Shown here one piece after another: positions 31,387-39,656 of a DNA stretch of 47,410 nucleotides (position 1 is its first letter; each line of letters opens with the position of its first letter). Origin of the DNA: Agathobaculum desmolans ATCC 43058 (GTDB taxonomy: Bacteria > Bacillota > Clostridia > Oscillospirales > Butyricicoccaceae); assembly GCF_000701665.1 (NCBI RefSeq), contig NZ_JNJN01000018.1:1-47410 (forward strand). The letters run 5' to 3'. The notes under the pieces are model-generated. The model saw only the letters and a program-made list of their open reading frames with translations, did no database searches and was not told where the DNA came from. The position numbers and the translations under genes are program-made.

Positions 31387-33690
31387 ATGGATATGAAAAA
31401 AAGATTGATCAGCTTGTGCCTGGCACTGCTGGCTCTGGTTGCGCCGGCTTCTGCCGCTTTTTCGGATATATCAGATGTCCGATTGTCACAGACCGCTTCC
31501 GTGCTGGATGCACTCGGCATAATGGAAGGTGTAGGCGGCGGGCGTTTTGACCCCTCCGGCTCACTGACACGTGCACAATTCTGCAAACTGGCCGTAACCG
31601 CTATGGGCGTGACCAATGTCAGTCCCTATGCCAATTACACGATTTTTCCTGATGTGAAACAAAAACACTGGGGTGCGCCGTATATCAATGCGGCAGTCCA
31701 GCACCCGGATTTGAAAAAGCAGGCAATTATCCGGGGCTACGCGGATGGTACCTTTGGTCCGGATAAAACGGTGAATTATGGCGAAGTATGCACCATGCTG
31801 CTGCGCATGCTTGGCTATCAGGAAGCGGATATAGGTCCCTTCTGGCCGGCAGATTATGTAGCACGTGCACAGTCGCTCGGCTTGACAGACGGCGTGAATA
31901 TCACCAATAATAAAGCTGCTGTAAAACGCTCGGATGCTGCGATCATGCTGCTCAATACGTTGGGGGCTGCACCTAAGGACAGCGAAAGCGGGATGCTGAT
32001 TGATAAAACCGCCGAATCTACGGTTAAAAACTGCATTCTGCTTGCTACCAGCGAAACCGACAGTATGCTTGCATCCAATGAGGCAAGATTCTACGAAAAT
32101 GGCAGTGTTGATGAAACACCGCGCAAAACAGCCGGTACACTGGATCGAAGCATGATTGGTGTATACGGTACTGCTGTCATCGGAAAGGGAGAGCAGGCGG
32201 GTGTTCTTGGTATGATCCCGAACGGCAACAAAACCGAGCAATTCAAAGTAACGGAAGTGGCTGCGGATCGTATCCGGACAGAGAGCCAGACGCTTCAGCC
32301 GGATCGCAGCACTAAGCTGTATATCTGCAGAGAGCGGGATAAGCTGAGTACGTTCGGCGAAATGTGGTCCGGTATCCAGCCGGGCGATACCCTGACCCTG
32401 TATTATAATGCATTTGGGGCGTTGGAATTGATGGCGGTTTTGCCGCAAACCGCATCGGCTGCATCCAGCTCGTTTGTTTACGGCGTTGAAAGTGCAGTGA
32501 ATATCCCGGAGGGATATTCTATTGTGAAAAATGGTGCCGTTGTCGACCGCACTAAGCTGAAAAAATATGATGTTGTGACACTGGATGCCGCTGCCAAGCA
32601 GGCTTTTGTGTCGGATGCCCGTATCAGCGGCCAATATACCGAAGGCACGCCGACTTTTGCATATCCGCAGACCATTACTGTGTGCGGTCAGAACTATACA
32701 GTTTCCGACCGTGCGGCGGCAACCTTCAAAAATATTAAACTCAAGGATTATATCACGCTGCTGTTTGATTCGAACGGACAGATCGCAGCGGCGTATCCCA
32801 AGAGCACGGTGAGTGCTGATATGCAGGGTATTGTAACCGGTATCCCGGGAGCAGACGATAAGGGCGGTGTGACCGTGGTCTTGACCAATGGTCTGACTCT
32901 GCGCAATCTGGATGTTAAGGCGGCCGAGCTGAGCAGCCTGATGGGACGCTTGGTAACAGTTGGTCAGTCCTCCAACGGTGCGCTTTATCTGACCCAGCGC
33001 AGCCTGTCCGGCAAGTCTGCAGGTAACTGGAATATTGCGGAGGGTCGTCTGGGCGATCGGCAGGTTTCCCCCAAGGTGCGCGTTTACGAAGAAGTTATTT
33101 CGGGTGCACCGTTGTCCGCAATCAATATTTCGAGTATTGAAAGTGCTACCGTTCCTTCTAAGGATATCCGGTATACTGTACTGGACAGCGCAGGCACGGT
33201 GACCAACATTGTGCTGGGTGATGTGACCGGCGAAAGCTGGATCTACGGTATCGGATATGGTTCCACGCATTCGCAGCCCACTGGCGAGGGTGAGACATAC
33301 GATACCTACAAGGTTACCCTCAAATACTGGAACGGCACTGGTTCACAGACAGCGGCGTATTCTGTGCTGTCGCTGCCCACAGGGCTGGGCGGCGCACCGG
33401 TTGGTATTCCGAAGGGGTATTCTACGGATGAGGAAGTCATTAACCGTTCACTGTCCACGCTGAAATTACAGCTCGTGGATACCGTTGATCGCGCTGCGTT
33501 CGATGGCTCTTCCGGTGTCCGCACAAAGGATGGTTTCTATCCGTTGGCTGAGGATATCGGCGTATATATTACTGAACAGTCAGAATTTATTTCTTTGCAG
33601 GATGCCAAGAATAATTATACGAATTTCCGCGTTTATGCTAACAAGAGTGCGCAAGACGGCGGAAAGATCCGCATGATCGTTGCATCATAA
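31387..33690 (+). CDS. Large SLH-domain surface protein in transporter operon
   Basis: A 767-residue secreted protein. Its signal peptide (MDMKKRLISLCLALLALVAP with cleavage near ASA-A) is followed by three SLH repeats to about residue 200: DVRLSQTASVLDALGIMEGV; FPDVKQKHWGAPYINAAVQH with GYADGTFGPDKTVNYGE; and PADYVARAQSLGLTDGVN. The remaining ~560 residues are beta-rich and of unknown function. An AAGGAG RBS lies five bases upstream of ATG 31387. Nine bases after the permease stop, it should be translated from the same transcript as the adaptor, ATPase and permease. That suggests it is exported by, or works with, that system, although SLH proteins normally use Sec. A bidirectional terminator follows. 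Confidence 0.88.
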   Translation: MDMKKRLISLCLALLALVAPASAAFSDISDVRLSQTASVLDALGIMEGVGGGRFDPSGSLTRAQFCKLAVTAMGVTNVSPYANYTIFPDVKQKHWGAPYINAAVQHPDLKKQAIIRGYADGTFGPDKTVNYGEVCTMLLRMLGYQEADIGPFWPADYVARAQSLGLTDGVNITNNKAAVKRSDAAIMLLNTLGAAPKDSESGMLIDKTAESTVKNCILLATSETDSMLASNEARFYENGSVDETPRKTAGTLDRSMIGVYGTAVIGKGEQAGVLGMIPNGNKTEQFKVTEVAADRIRTESQTLQPDRSTKLYICRERDKLSTFGEMWSGIQPGDTLTLYYNAFGALELMAVLPQTASAASSSFVYGVESAVNIPEGYSIVKNGAVVDRTKLKKYDVVTLDAAAKQAFVSDARISGQYTEGTPTFAYPQTITVCGQNYTVSDRAAATFKNIKLKDYITLLFDSNGQIAAAYPKSTVSADMQGIVTGIPGADDKGGVTVVLTNGLTLRNLDVKAAELSSLMGRLVTVGQSSNGALYLTQRSLSGKSAGNWNIAEGRLGDRQVSPKVRVYEEVISGAPLSAINISSIESATVPSKDIRYTVLDSAGTVTNIVLGDVTGESWIYGIGYGSTHSQPTGEGETYDTYKVTLKYWNGTGSQTAAYSVLSLPTGLGGAPVGIPKGYSTDEEVINRSLSTLKLQLVDTVDRAAFDGSSGVRTKDGFYPLAEDIGVYITEQSEFISLQDAKNNYTNFRVYANKSAQDGGKIRMIVAS

Positions 33691-33730
33691 GCCTGTCATT
33701 CACATTATTTGATTCAAAGCAGTGCTTCAA

Positions 33731-33778
33731 AAGCATCCCGCCCGCCGGCAAGTACCGATGGGCGGGATGCTTTTACTT
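33731..33778. terminator. Bidirectional terminator
   Basis: AAGCATCCCGCCC (33731-33743) and GGGCGGGATGCTT (33760-33772) form a 13-bp stem between the convergent SLH and AraC genes. A T run follows on the plus strand. Confidence 0.9.
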
Positions 33779-34643
33779 AAAATGTATTTTTGCGAAACTG
33801 GGTTGGGGATAGTCCTGTTTTGTCAGTAAACGCGGTAATGAAATTCACCTCACTGCGGTATCCTACCCGAAATGCGATTTCTTTCACCGATAATGCGGTG
33901 GATTGCAGCAGTGTCTTTGCTTCGTCAATACGATGCAGCATGATATATTCATGTGGAGAAAAACCGGTTGTACTGCGAAAAAGACGTGAAAAATGTGAGG
34001 GGCTTAGGTTGACTTCCTGTGCAACCCGTTTAACGGAAAGCGGCTCAAACAAATGTGAAGCAATAAACTGTACGGCTTGTGGAATCACATCGTTGGCCAG
34101 CGAACCGGTTCGTTCCTGATGCGGAAACAGCAGTGCACATAGTATACGGTAAATGCGCTGTGAGCAGTCTACTTCACTCATGTAGGCGCTGCGCAGCCCG
34201 GAAATAATATACGCCATTTCCTGTTCCACCCGACCAGCCGCTGCCAGATCGAATACCTGACGTCCGTTGCGCAGCGCTAAAATCTGTTCAAAAAAGGCAG
34301 ATGCATTGGCGCCGTCAAAATGAATCCAGATGGATTCCCCTGGTCCGTCGGTGTAGAAACGGTGTGGTTTATGACAATCCACCAAGGCGATCTGTCCTCG
34401 TTCGGCAGAAAAGGATTGACTGGTTTCAAAATACATTGTACCGGAACGCATAAAAATCAGAAAAAAGTTTTTGTGGCTATCCTGCATTGCCACATCACAC
34501 CGGTCGGAAAAATCATATTGCTCATCGTAATAATAGTGACCAACACGGGTCACATAATAAAACAGGCTGCGCGCCATGGCGGATGGTGTGGCAAAAAAAC
34601 GCTCTGACCGCGAAAGGACGCCGGGTTCGTTTAATACCTTCAT
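33777..34643 (-). CDS. AraC-family transcriptional regulator
   Basis: A 288-residue regulator. The N-terminal ~170 residues form a cupin-like ligand domain (GTMYFETSQSFSAERGQIAL and HKPHRFYTDGPGES). The C-terminal two helix-turn-helix motifs are PLSVKRVAQEVNLSPSHFSR with LFRSTTGFSPHEYI, and TALSVKEIAFRVGYRSEVNF with the closing GLSPTQFRK. An AGGAGG RBS precedes the ATG. It is transcribed divergently from the MATE exporter with a 149-bp gap, so it probably controls that gene in response to a small molecule. The ligand is unknown. Confidence 0.92.
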   Translation of the reverse strand: MKVLNEPGVLSRSERFFATPSAMARSLFYYVTRVGHYYYDEQYDFSDRCDVAMQDSHKNFFLIFMRSGTMYFETSQSFSAERGQIALVDCHKPHRFYTDGPGESIWIHFDGANASAFFEQILALRNGRQVFDLAAAGRVEQEMAYIISGLRSAYMSEVDCSQRIYRILCALLFPHQERTGSLANDVIPQAVQFIASHLFEPLSVKRVAQEVNLSPSHFSRLFRSTTGFSPHEYIMLHRIDEAKTLLQSTALSVKEIAFRVGYRSEVNFITAFTDKTGLSPTQFRKNTF

Positions 34644-34792
34644 AGTATCGCTCCTCCTTCTCTTTTATAATAGCACAAAATATAAATTATTTGCAGTCTT
34701 TTATTATTGCACTCGCGGATTGTTTCCGGTATTCTATTTGCAGACAGAAAATATAGGTTGTTGCTATCGGCTTCTGTCGAAAAAAGGGGATA

Positions 34793-36169
34793 TTGAAATT
34801 GATTAAGGAAAAGACGTTTTATAAATCCTTTATGGTTCTTGCACTGTCTCTTGCTTTGCAGAACCTGCTGACTTATGGTGTCAACATGATGGACACGATG
34901 ATGCTCGGCCGATACAGCCAAGATGCTATGAGCGGCGTAAGCCTGTGTAATCAGGTGCAATTTTTATTGCAGATGCTGGTTGTCGGCGCAGGAGAAGGTG
35001 CAGTCGTTCTTGGTTCGCAGTACTGGGGCAAAAATAAGCTCGAGCCGATTCCGCATATTATCGGCGTAGCGCTGCGCTTCGGCGGTGTACTCGCCATCGT
35101 TATGTTCGGGATCGTTCTGATGTTCCCATCGCAGCTTCTATCTCTGCTTTCGAATAACGATGCGGTGATTGCACAAGGCGAACAATATTTTCAGATCATC
35201 TGCTTTACCTACGTGATTTTTACGATTACCAATATTCTGGTCGCCTCTCTGCGGTCGGTTGGCGTAGTAAAAATTGGGTATATTATTTCCGGTTCCACCT
35301 TGATAATCAACGTTTGTCTGAACTACTGCCTAATTTACGGCAATTTCGGTTTTCCGGAGCTGGGAGTGCGCGGTGCGGCAATCGCCACTTTGGTTTCCCG
35401 CTGCGTGGAATTGCTGATCGTTGTCTATTATCTCAAATATAAAGAACACGATTTGAACTTGACCCTGCATAAGCTGCTGCATATTGATACCAGCTACATA
35501 CAGGATTATATCCGCGTATCATCACCCGTCCTCATCAATCAGGCGTTGTGGGGGATTGCCCAGATGGTTCAAACAGGCATTTTGGGACATCTCGGCGGCG
35601 ACGTAACCGCTGCTAATGCGATCGCTGTTCAGGTATATCAGGTTCTGTCGGTTGTGGCATATGGCGCGGCATCAGCTGCCGGTATTGTCGTAGGACGAAC
35701 GATCGGCGAAGGTAATGAACATCGTCTGCGTCCTCTTGTGTTTACACTGCAAATTATGTTTTTAATTATCGGCCTTTGTTCCGGTTGGTTGATTTTTGCG
35801 CTTCGCACACCGATTCTGGCGGTATTCGGCGGATCATTGACCGAACAGGCTTACCGGCTTTCCATGCAGTTTATGCTGATTTTAGCCATTACAACGGTAG
35901 GGACATCTTATCAAATGGCATGTGATAACGGCATTATTCGTGGCGGCGGGGATACAGCTTTCAGTGCCAAGATGAATTTGATCAGTATGTGGCTGATTAT
36001 CGTGCCCTTTTCTGCGCTGGCTGCATTCTGTTGGAAATGCCCGCCGGCGGTGGTGTTTTTCCTATTGAAATGGGATCAGCTTTATAAAGCGATACCGGTA
36101 TTTATTCGTTTACACAGCTGGAAATGGGTCAAAAAGGTAACGCGTCCGGATGATGCGGTTTCTGTTTGA
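34793..36169 (+). CDS. MATE-family multidrug/Na+ exporter
   Basis: A 458-residue integral membrane protein with about twelve hydrophobic segments, including the MATE hallmarks NMMDTMMLGRYSQDAMSGVS near the start, YGNFGFPELGVRGAAIATLV in the middle and SSPVLINQALWGIAQM in the second half. MATE proteins export drugs or metabolites using Na+ or H+ gradients. The start is TTG at 34793, with AAAAGGGG a few bases upstream; no in-frame ATG lies near. It is divergent from the AraC regulator. The sequence looks full length and a terminator follows at 36192. Confidence 0.93.
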   Translation: MKLIKEKTFYKSFMVLALSLALQNLLTYGVNMMDTMMLGRYSQDAMSGVSLCNQVQFLLQMLVVGAGEGAVVLGSQYWGKNKLEPIPHIIGVALRFGGVLAIVMFGIVLMFPSQLLSLLSNNDAVIAQGEQYFQIICFTYVIFTITNILVASLRSVGVVKIGYIISGSTLIINVCLNYCLIYGNFGFPELGVRGAAIATLVSRCVELLIVVYYLKYKEHDLNLTLHKLLHIDTSYIQDYIRVSSPVLINQALWGIAQMVQTGILGHLGGDVTAANAIAVQVYQVLSVVAYGAASAAGIVVGRTIGEGNEHRLRPLVFTLQIMFLIIGLCSGWLIFALRTPILAVFGGSLTEQAYRLSMQFMLILAITTVGTSYQMACDNGIIRGGGDTAFSAKMNLISMWLIIVPFSALAAFCWKCPPAVVFFLLKWDQLYKAIPVFIRLHSWKWVKKVTRPDDAVSV

Positions 36170-36191
36170 ATCTCTCTCTTTTCTCTTTTGG

Positions 36192-36220
36192 AAAACCGGC
36201 CTTTAGGCCGGTTTTTTATT
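36192..36220 (+). terminator. Terminator after the MATE gene
   Basis: AAAACCGGCC, TTTA loop, GGCCGGTTTT, then TTATT. Confidence 0.9.
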
Positions 36221-36247
36221 GACAAATCGCTTGAACAGTGGCATACT
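36219..36247 (+). promoter_or_regulatory. Promoter of T-box-alaS
   Basis: TTGACA (36219-36224), a 17-base spacer and CATACT (36242-36247). The start falls about 36254, just upstream of the T-box. Confidence 0.75.
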
Positions 36248-36253
36248 ATTTAT

Positions 36254-36485
36254 GTTATATTGATAAAAGCGATGACGAAACGAGTTTACGCATCAGCTGT
36301 TCGAAAGAGAGAGGGATCTGGTGAAAGCCCTTGTGCAGCTGCGGAAACAGCCATTTCTGAGCTGCCTGCTAAAACAGGACGTTTGATCTCCGATATCGGA
36401 TCGCTGAGATGCGCCATATGCGCAGATCAGGGTGGTACCGTGGAAGATTGCTTTCGCCCCTGACGTTTGGGCGAAGGCTTTTTAT
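36254..36485 (+). promoter_or_regulatory. T-box riboswitch (alanyl-tRNA sensing)
   Basis: The T-box core AGGGTGGTACCG (about 36429-36440) is present, with TGGT pairing a tRNA acceptor ending ACCA, consistent with alanine tRNA. It is followed by a terminator (GCTTTCGCCC at 36450-36459 with GGGCGAAGGC at 36469-36478, then a T run). Upstream sequence forms the long stem I. The downstream gene is alaS, so uncharged tRNA-Ala should promote read-through. I could not pin the specifier codon with confidence; GAGCTGCC at about 36359-36366 contains GCT and is a candidate. Confidence 0.92.
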
Positions 36486-36515
36486 TATGTATTCTAATTT
36501 GGGAGGATAAAAGAT

Positions 36516-39167
36516 ATGCAGTATAGAGGTTTAAATGAACTGCGTGAAATGTATCTGAAGTTTTTTGAAACCAAGGGGCATCTTCGCCTGCCGAGCTTTT
36601 CGCTCATCCCGCAGAACGATGCATCGCTTCTGCTGATCAACTCGGGTATGGCGCCCATGAAGCCGTTTTTCACGGGTGAGCAGGAGCCGCCGCGTCACAG
36701 AGTAACCACCTGCCAGAAGTGCATCCGCACAGGCGATATTGAAAACGTTGGCAAGACTGCACGCCATGGCACTTTCTTTGAAATGCTTGGAAACTTTTCT
36801 TTCGGCGATTACTTCAAGCGCGAGGCCATTGCGTGGAGCTGGGAATTTTTGACCAGCCCGGAATGGGTCGGCATTGATCCCGATCGTCTGTATCCTTCAA
36901 TTTATGAGGATGATGACGAGGCATTCGAAATCTGGAATAAAGAGATCGGCATTCCGGCGGAACGCATCTTCCGTTTTGGCAAGGCAGATAACTTCTGGGA
37001 GCATGGTTCCGGTCCGTGCGGCCCGTGCTCGGAGATCTATTATGATCGTGGTGAAGAATACGGCTGCCATAAGCCGGGCTGTACCGTCGGCTGCGAGTGC
37101 GACCGGTATATGGAGGTATGGAATAACGTATTCTCCCAGTTTGACAACGATGGCAACGGCAATTATACCGAATTGAAGCAAAAGAACATTGACACCGGCA
37201 TGGGTCTGGAACGTCTGGCCTGTGTGGTGCAGGGCGTTGGTTCGCTGTTCGATGTCGATACGGTTCGCAATATCACCAACAAGGTTTCCGAGATTGCTGG
37301 TAAACACTACGGCGAGAGCGATAAGACTGATGTTTCTCTGCGTGTTATTACGGATCATATTCGCTCGGCCACGTTTATGATTTGTGATGGTGTGCTGCCC
37401 TCCAACGAAGGACGCGGCTATGTGCTCCGCCGTCTGCTGCGCCGCGCTGCACGTCACGGTAAGCTGTTGGGCGTGAATGATCCCTTCCTGTACAAGGTGT
37501 GCGATACGGTCATCCACGAAAACGAAGGACATTATCCGGAACTGCGTGAGCGTCAGGATTATATTGTGAAGGTCATCCGCGTGGAAGAAGAAAATTTTGC
37601 CCGCACGATTGACGGTGGCCTGCGCATTTTTAACGATATGCTGACTGGGCACAAGGAAAAGGGCGAAAAAGTGTTCTCCGGCGCAGATGCATTCAAGCTG
37701 TATGACACCTATGGCTTCCCGATTGACCTGACCCTTGAAATGGTAGAAGAGCAGGACATGACGCTGGATGAAAAAGAATTCCACAAGCAGATGGAAGAGC
37801 AGCGTCAGCGTGCGCGCAAAGCGCGTGAGGCGCTTGGCGATCTGGGCTGGGCTGGTGTTGAATTCGGCAAGGATGTGCCCGAAACTGTCTTTGATGGCTA
37901 TGAACATGGTACGCTGACCGATGCAAAGGTTGTTGCGCTGGTTGTGGAAAACGAGCAGGCGGAAGAAATGATGACCGGCGTAGAGGGCATCGTAGTGTTG
38001 GATAAAACCCCGTTCTATGCTGAAATGGGCGGCCAGGTAGCGGACCACGGCCAGATTGTGATTGATGGAGATAAGCCGTGCTGCTTTGAAGTTACAGATG
38101 TTCAGAAAAACAAGGGCGGCAAGTATATGCACTACGGCAAGGTCGTTCAGGGCGTATTCAAGCTGGGTGATATGGTTCGCGCACAGATTGATACACAGCG
38201 TCGTGCTGCCGTTATGCGTGCACATTCCGCTACCCATTTGCTGGACACCGCGCTGCGCAGTGTGCTGGGCGATCATGTGCATCAGGCCGGCTCGCTGGTG
38301 GAGCCGGATCGTCTGCGGTTTGACTTTACCCATTTCTCTGCGGTCACTGCGGAGGAGCTGATGCAGGTGGAAAGCATTGTAAATGATGCGATTCTGTCCG
38401 GTTACCGTATCTCTACCGAAACACTGCCGATTGAGGAAGCGAAAAAGCGCGGCGCCATTGCGCTGTTTGGCGAAAAGTACGGCGATACCGTTCGTGTTGT
38501 CGATATGGGCGAAGGGTTCTCCGTTGAGTTCTGCGGCGGTACCCATTTGGATAATACCGCTAAAGCAGGTATGTTCAAAATTATTGGCGAAGCCTCGGTC
38601 GCTGCCGGTGTGCGGCGTATCGAAGCGGTAACAGGCAAGGCGGTGCTCCGCTTCCTGAATGAGCGTCAGCACATCCTGAATGAAACAGCTGCTGCGCTTA
38701 AGACCTCGCCGAATGAATTGGCATCCAAGGTTGAGCAGACGATGAATGACCTGCGTGCAATGGGCAAAAAGCTGGAGAAGCTGAACGGCAAAATTGCATC
38801 TATGCAGATCGTCGATTTGTTTAATGTGTCCCGTGATGTAAAGGGTGTAAATGTTGTTGCAACCAAGCTGGAAGATGCGACACCGGATATGCTTCGCACA
38901 ATGGGTGACAGCATCAAGGAAAAAGCGCCGAATATGGTGGCGGTTTTGTCTTCGGTATCCGGTGATAAAGTCAGCCTGCTTTGCGTTTGCGGTGCGGAAG
39001 CCGTTCAGAAGGGCGCACATGCCGGTAAGATTGTGAAGGAAGTTGCCAAGCTGGTTGGCGGCGGCGGCGGCGGACGCCCGGACAGCGCAACAGCAGGCGG
39101 CAAGGATCCGTCTAAGCTGGAAGCTGCGCTGGAGGCCGTCAACAACATTGTTGACGCGCTGCTGTAA
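36516..39167 (+). CDS. alaS: Alanyl-tRNA synthetase
   Basis: An 883-residue class II synthetase. The start (LREMYLKFFETKGHLRLPSF) and motif 2/3 region (TCQKCIRTGDIENVGKTARH; GTFFEMLGNFSFGDYFK; GRGYVLRRLLRRAARHG) are diagnostic. The editing domain has the zinc motifs HSATHLLDTALR and CGGTHLDNTAKAG. The C-Ala domain ends with GGGGGGRPDSATAGGKDPSK. It charges tRNA-Ala and clears mischarged Ser/Gly. A GGGAGGA RBS precedes ATG, and expression is controlled by the upstream T-box. Complete and full length. Confidence 0.98.
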   Translation: MQYRGLNELREMYLKFFETKGHLRLPSFSLIPQNDASLLLINSGMAPMKPFFTGEQEPPRHRVTTCQKCIRTGDIENVGKTARHGTFFEMLGNFSFGDYFKREAIAWSWEFLTSPEWVGIDPDRLYPSIYEDDDEAFEIWNKEIGIPAERIFRFGKADNFWEHGSGPCGPCSEIYYDRGEEYGCHKPGCTVGCECDRYMEVWNNVFSQFDNDGNGNYTELKQKNIDTGMGLERLACVVQGVGSLFDVDTVRNITNKVSEIAGKHYGESDKTDVSLRVITDHIRSATFMICDGVLPSNEGRGYVLRRLLRRAARHGKLLGVNDPFLYKVCDTVIHENEGHYPELRERQDYIVKVIRVEEENFARTIDGGLRIFNDMLTGHKEKGEKVFSGADAFKLYDTYGFPIDLTLEMVEEQDMTLDEKEFHKQMEEQRQRARKAREALGDLGWAGVEFGKDVPETVFDGYEHGTLTDAKVVALVVENEQAEEMMTGVEGIVVLDKTPFYAEMGGQVADHGQIVIDGDKPCCFEVTDVQKNKGGKYMHYGKVVQGVFKLGDMVRAQIDTQRRAAVMRAHSATHLLDTALRSVLGDHVHQAGSLVEPDRLRFDFTHFSAVTAEELMQVESIVNDAILSGYRISTETLPIEEAKKRGAIALFGEKYGDTVRVVDMGEGFSVEFCGGTHLDNTAKAGMFKIIGEASVAAGVRRIEAVTGKAVLRFLNERQHILNETAAALKTSPNELASKVEQTMNDLRAMGKKLEKLNGKIASMQIVDLFNVSRDVKGVNVVATKLEDATPDMLRTMGDSIKEKAPNMVAVLSSVSGDKVSLLCVCGAEAVQKGAHAGKIVKEVAKLVGGGGGGRPDSATAGGKDPSKLEAALEAVNNIVDALL

Positions 39168-39204
39168 AAGCATTATACTGTAATCAGGAAAGGGGCGAAT
39201 CCCA

Positions 39205-39543
39205 ATGGAAAACTGTCTGTTTTGCAAAATCGCTGCGGGAGAGATCCCGTCAAACAAGGTTTATGAAGACGATTTGTGCTATGCGTTCCACGATATTGAC
39301 CCGCAGGCGCCGACACATTTTCTGGTAATCCCCAAACAACACATTCGCTCGGCTGCCGCAGTGGATGCTTCCAACAGCGCGGTTGTGGCACACTGTTTTG
39401 AAGTCATTGCCAAGGTTGCCGCGGATATGGGGCTGGATAGCTTTCGTGTAGTATCCAATATCGGCGAGCAAGCCGGGCAAAGTGTGTTCCATTTGCACTT
39501 TCATGTGCTGTCCGGCCGTGATATGACATGGCCGCCGGGTTGA
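39205..39543 (+). CDS. HIT-family (HinT-like) nucleotide hydrolase
   Basis: A 112-residue protein of the histidine-triad superfamily, which hydrolyses nucleoside phosphoramidates and adenylates. Features are the zinc-type start CLFCKIAAGEIP, the HFLVIPKQH segment, and the catalytic triad motif HLHFHVL (HxHxH) near the C-terminus. Length is normal for HinT. GGAAAGGGG lies upstream of ATG. It lies 37 bases after alaS and may be co-transcribed with it, which fits a role in removing aminoacyl-adenylates; that functional link is inference. Confidence 0.93.
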   Translation: MENCLFCKIAAGEIPSNKVYEDDLCYAFHDIDPQAPTHFLVIPKQHIRSAAAVDASNSAVVAHCFEVIAKVAADMGLDSFRVVSNIGEQAGQSVFHLHFHVLSGRDMTWPPG

Positions 39544-39600
39544 TTCAGATTTTCCAAGGTCGATTCTGTGTGTTAAAACGCAAAGAACCAAATCAAAAAA

Positions 39601-39630
39601 GAAGTGGCATATTCCTGCCACTTCTTTTTT
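39601..39630 (+). terminator. Terminator after HIT gene
   Basis: GAAGTGGCA (39601-39609) pairs with TGCCACTTC (39616-39624), followed by TTTTTT and preceded by an A run. Confidence 0.9.
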
Positions 39631-39656
39631 CCATCTGACAAAAAGGAGGGAAGCAT

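Noticed and set aside
31561-33270. Long 569-codon minus-strand frame opposite the large SLH gene, and the 786-codon one opposite alaS (36897-39257).
   Set aside because: Both are mirror frames of strongly supported genes, produced by codon bias; neither has an RBS or a recognisable domain.
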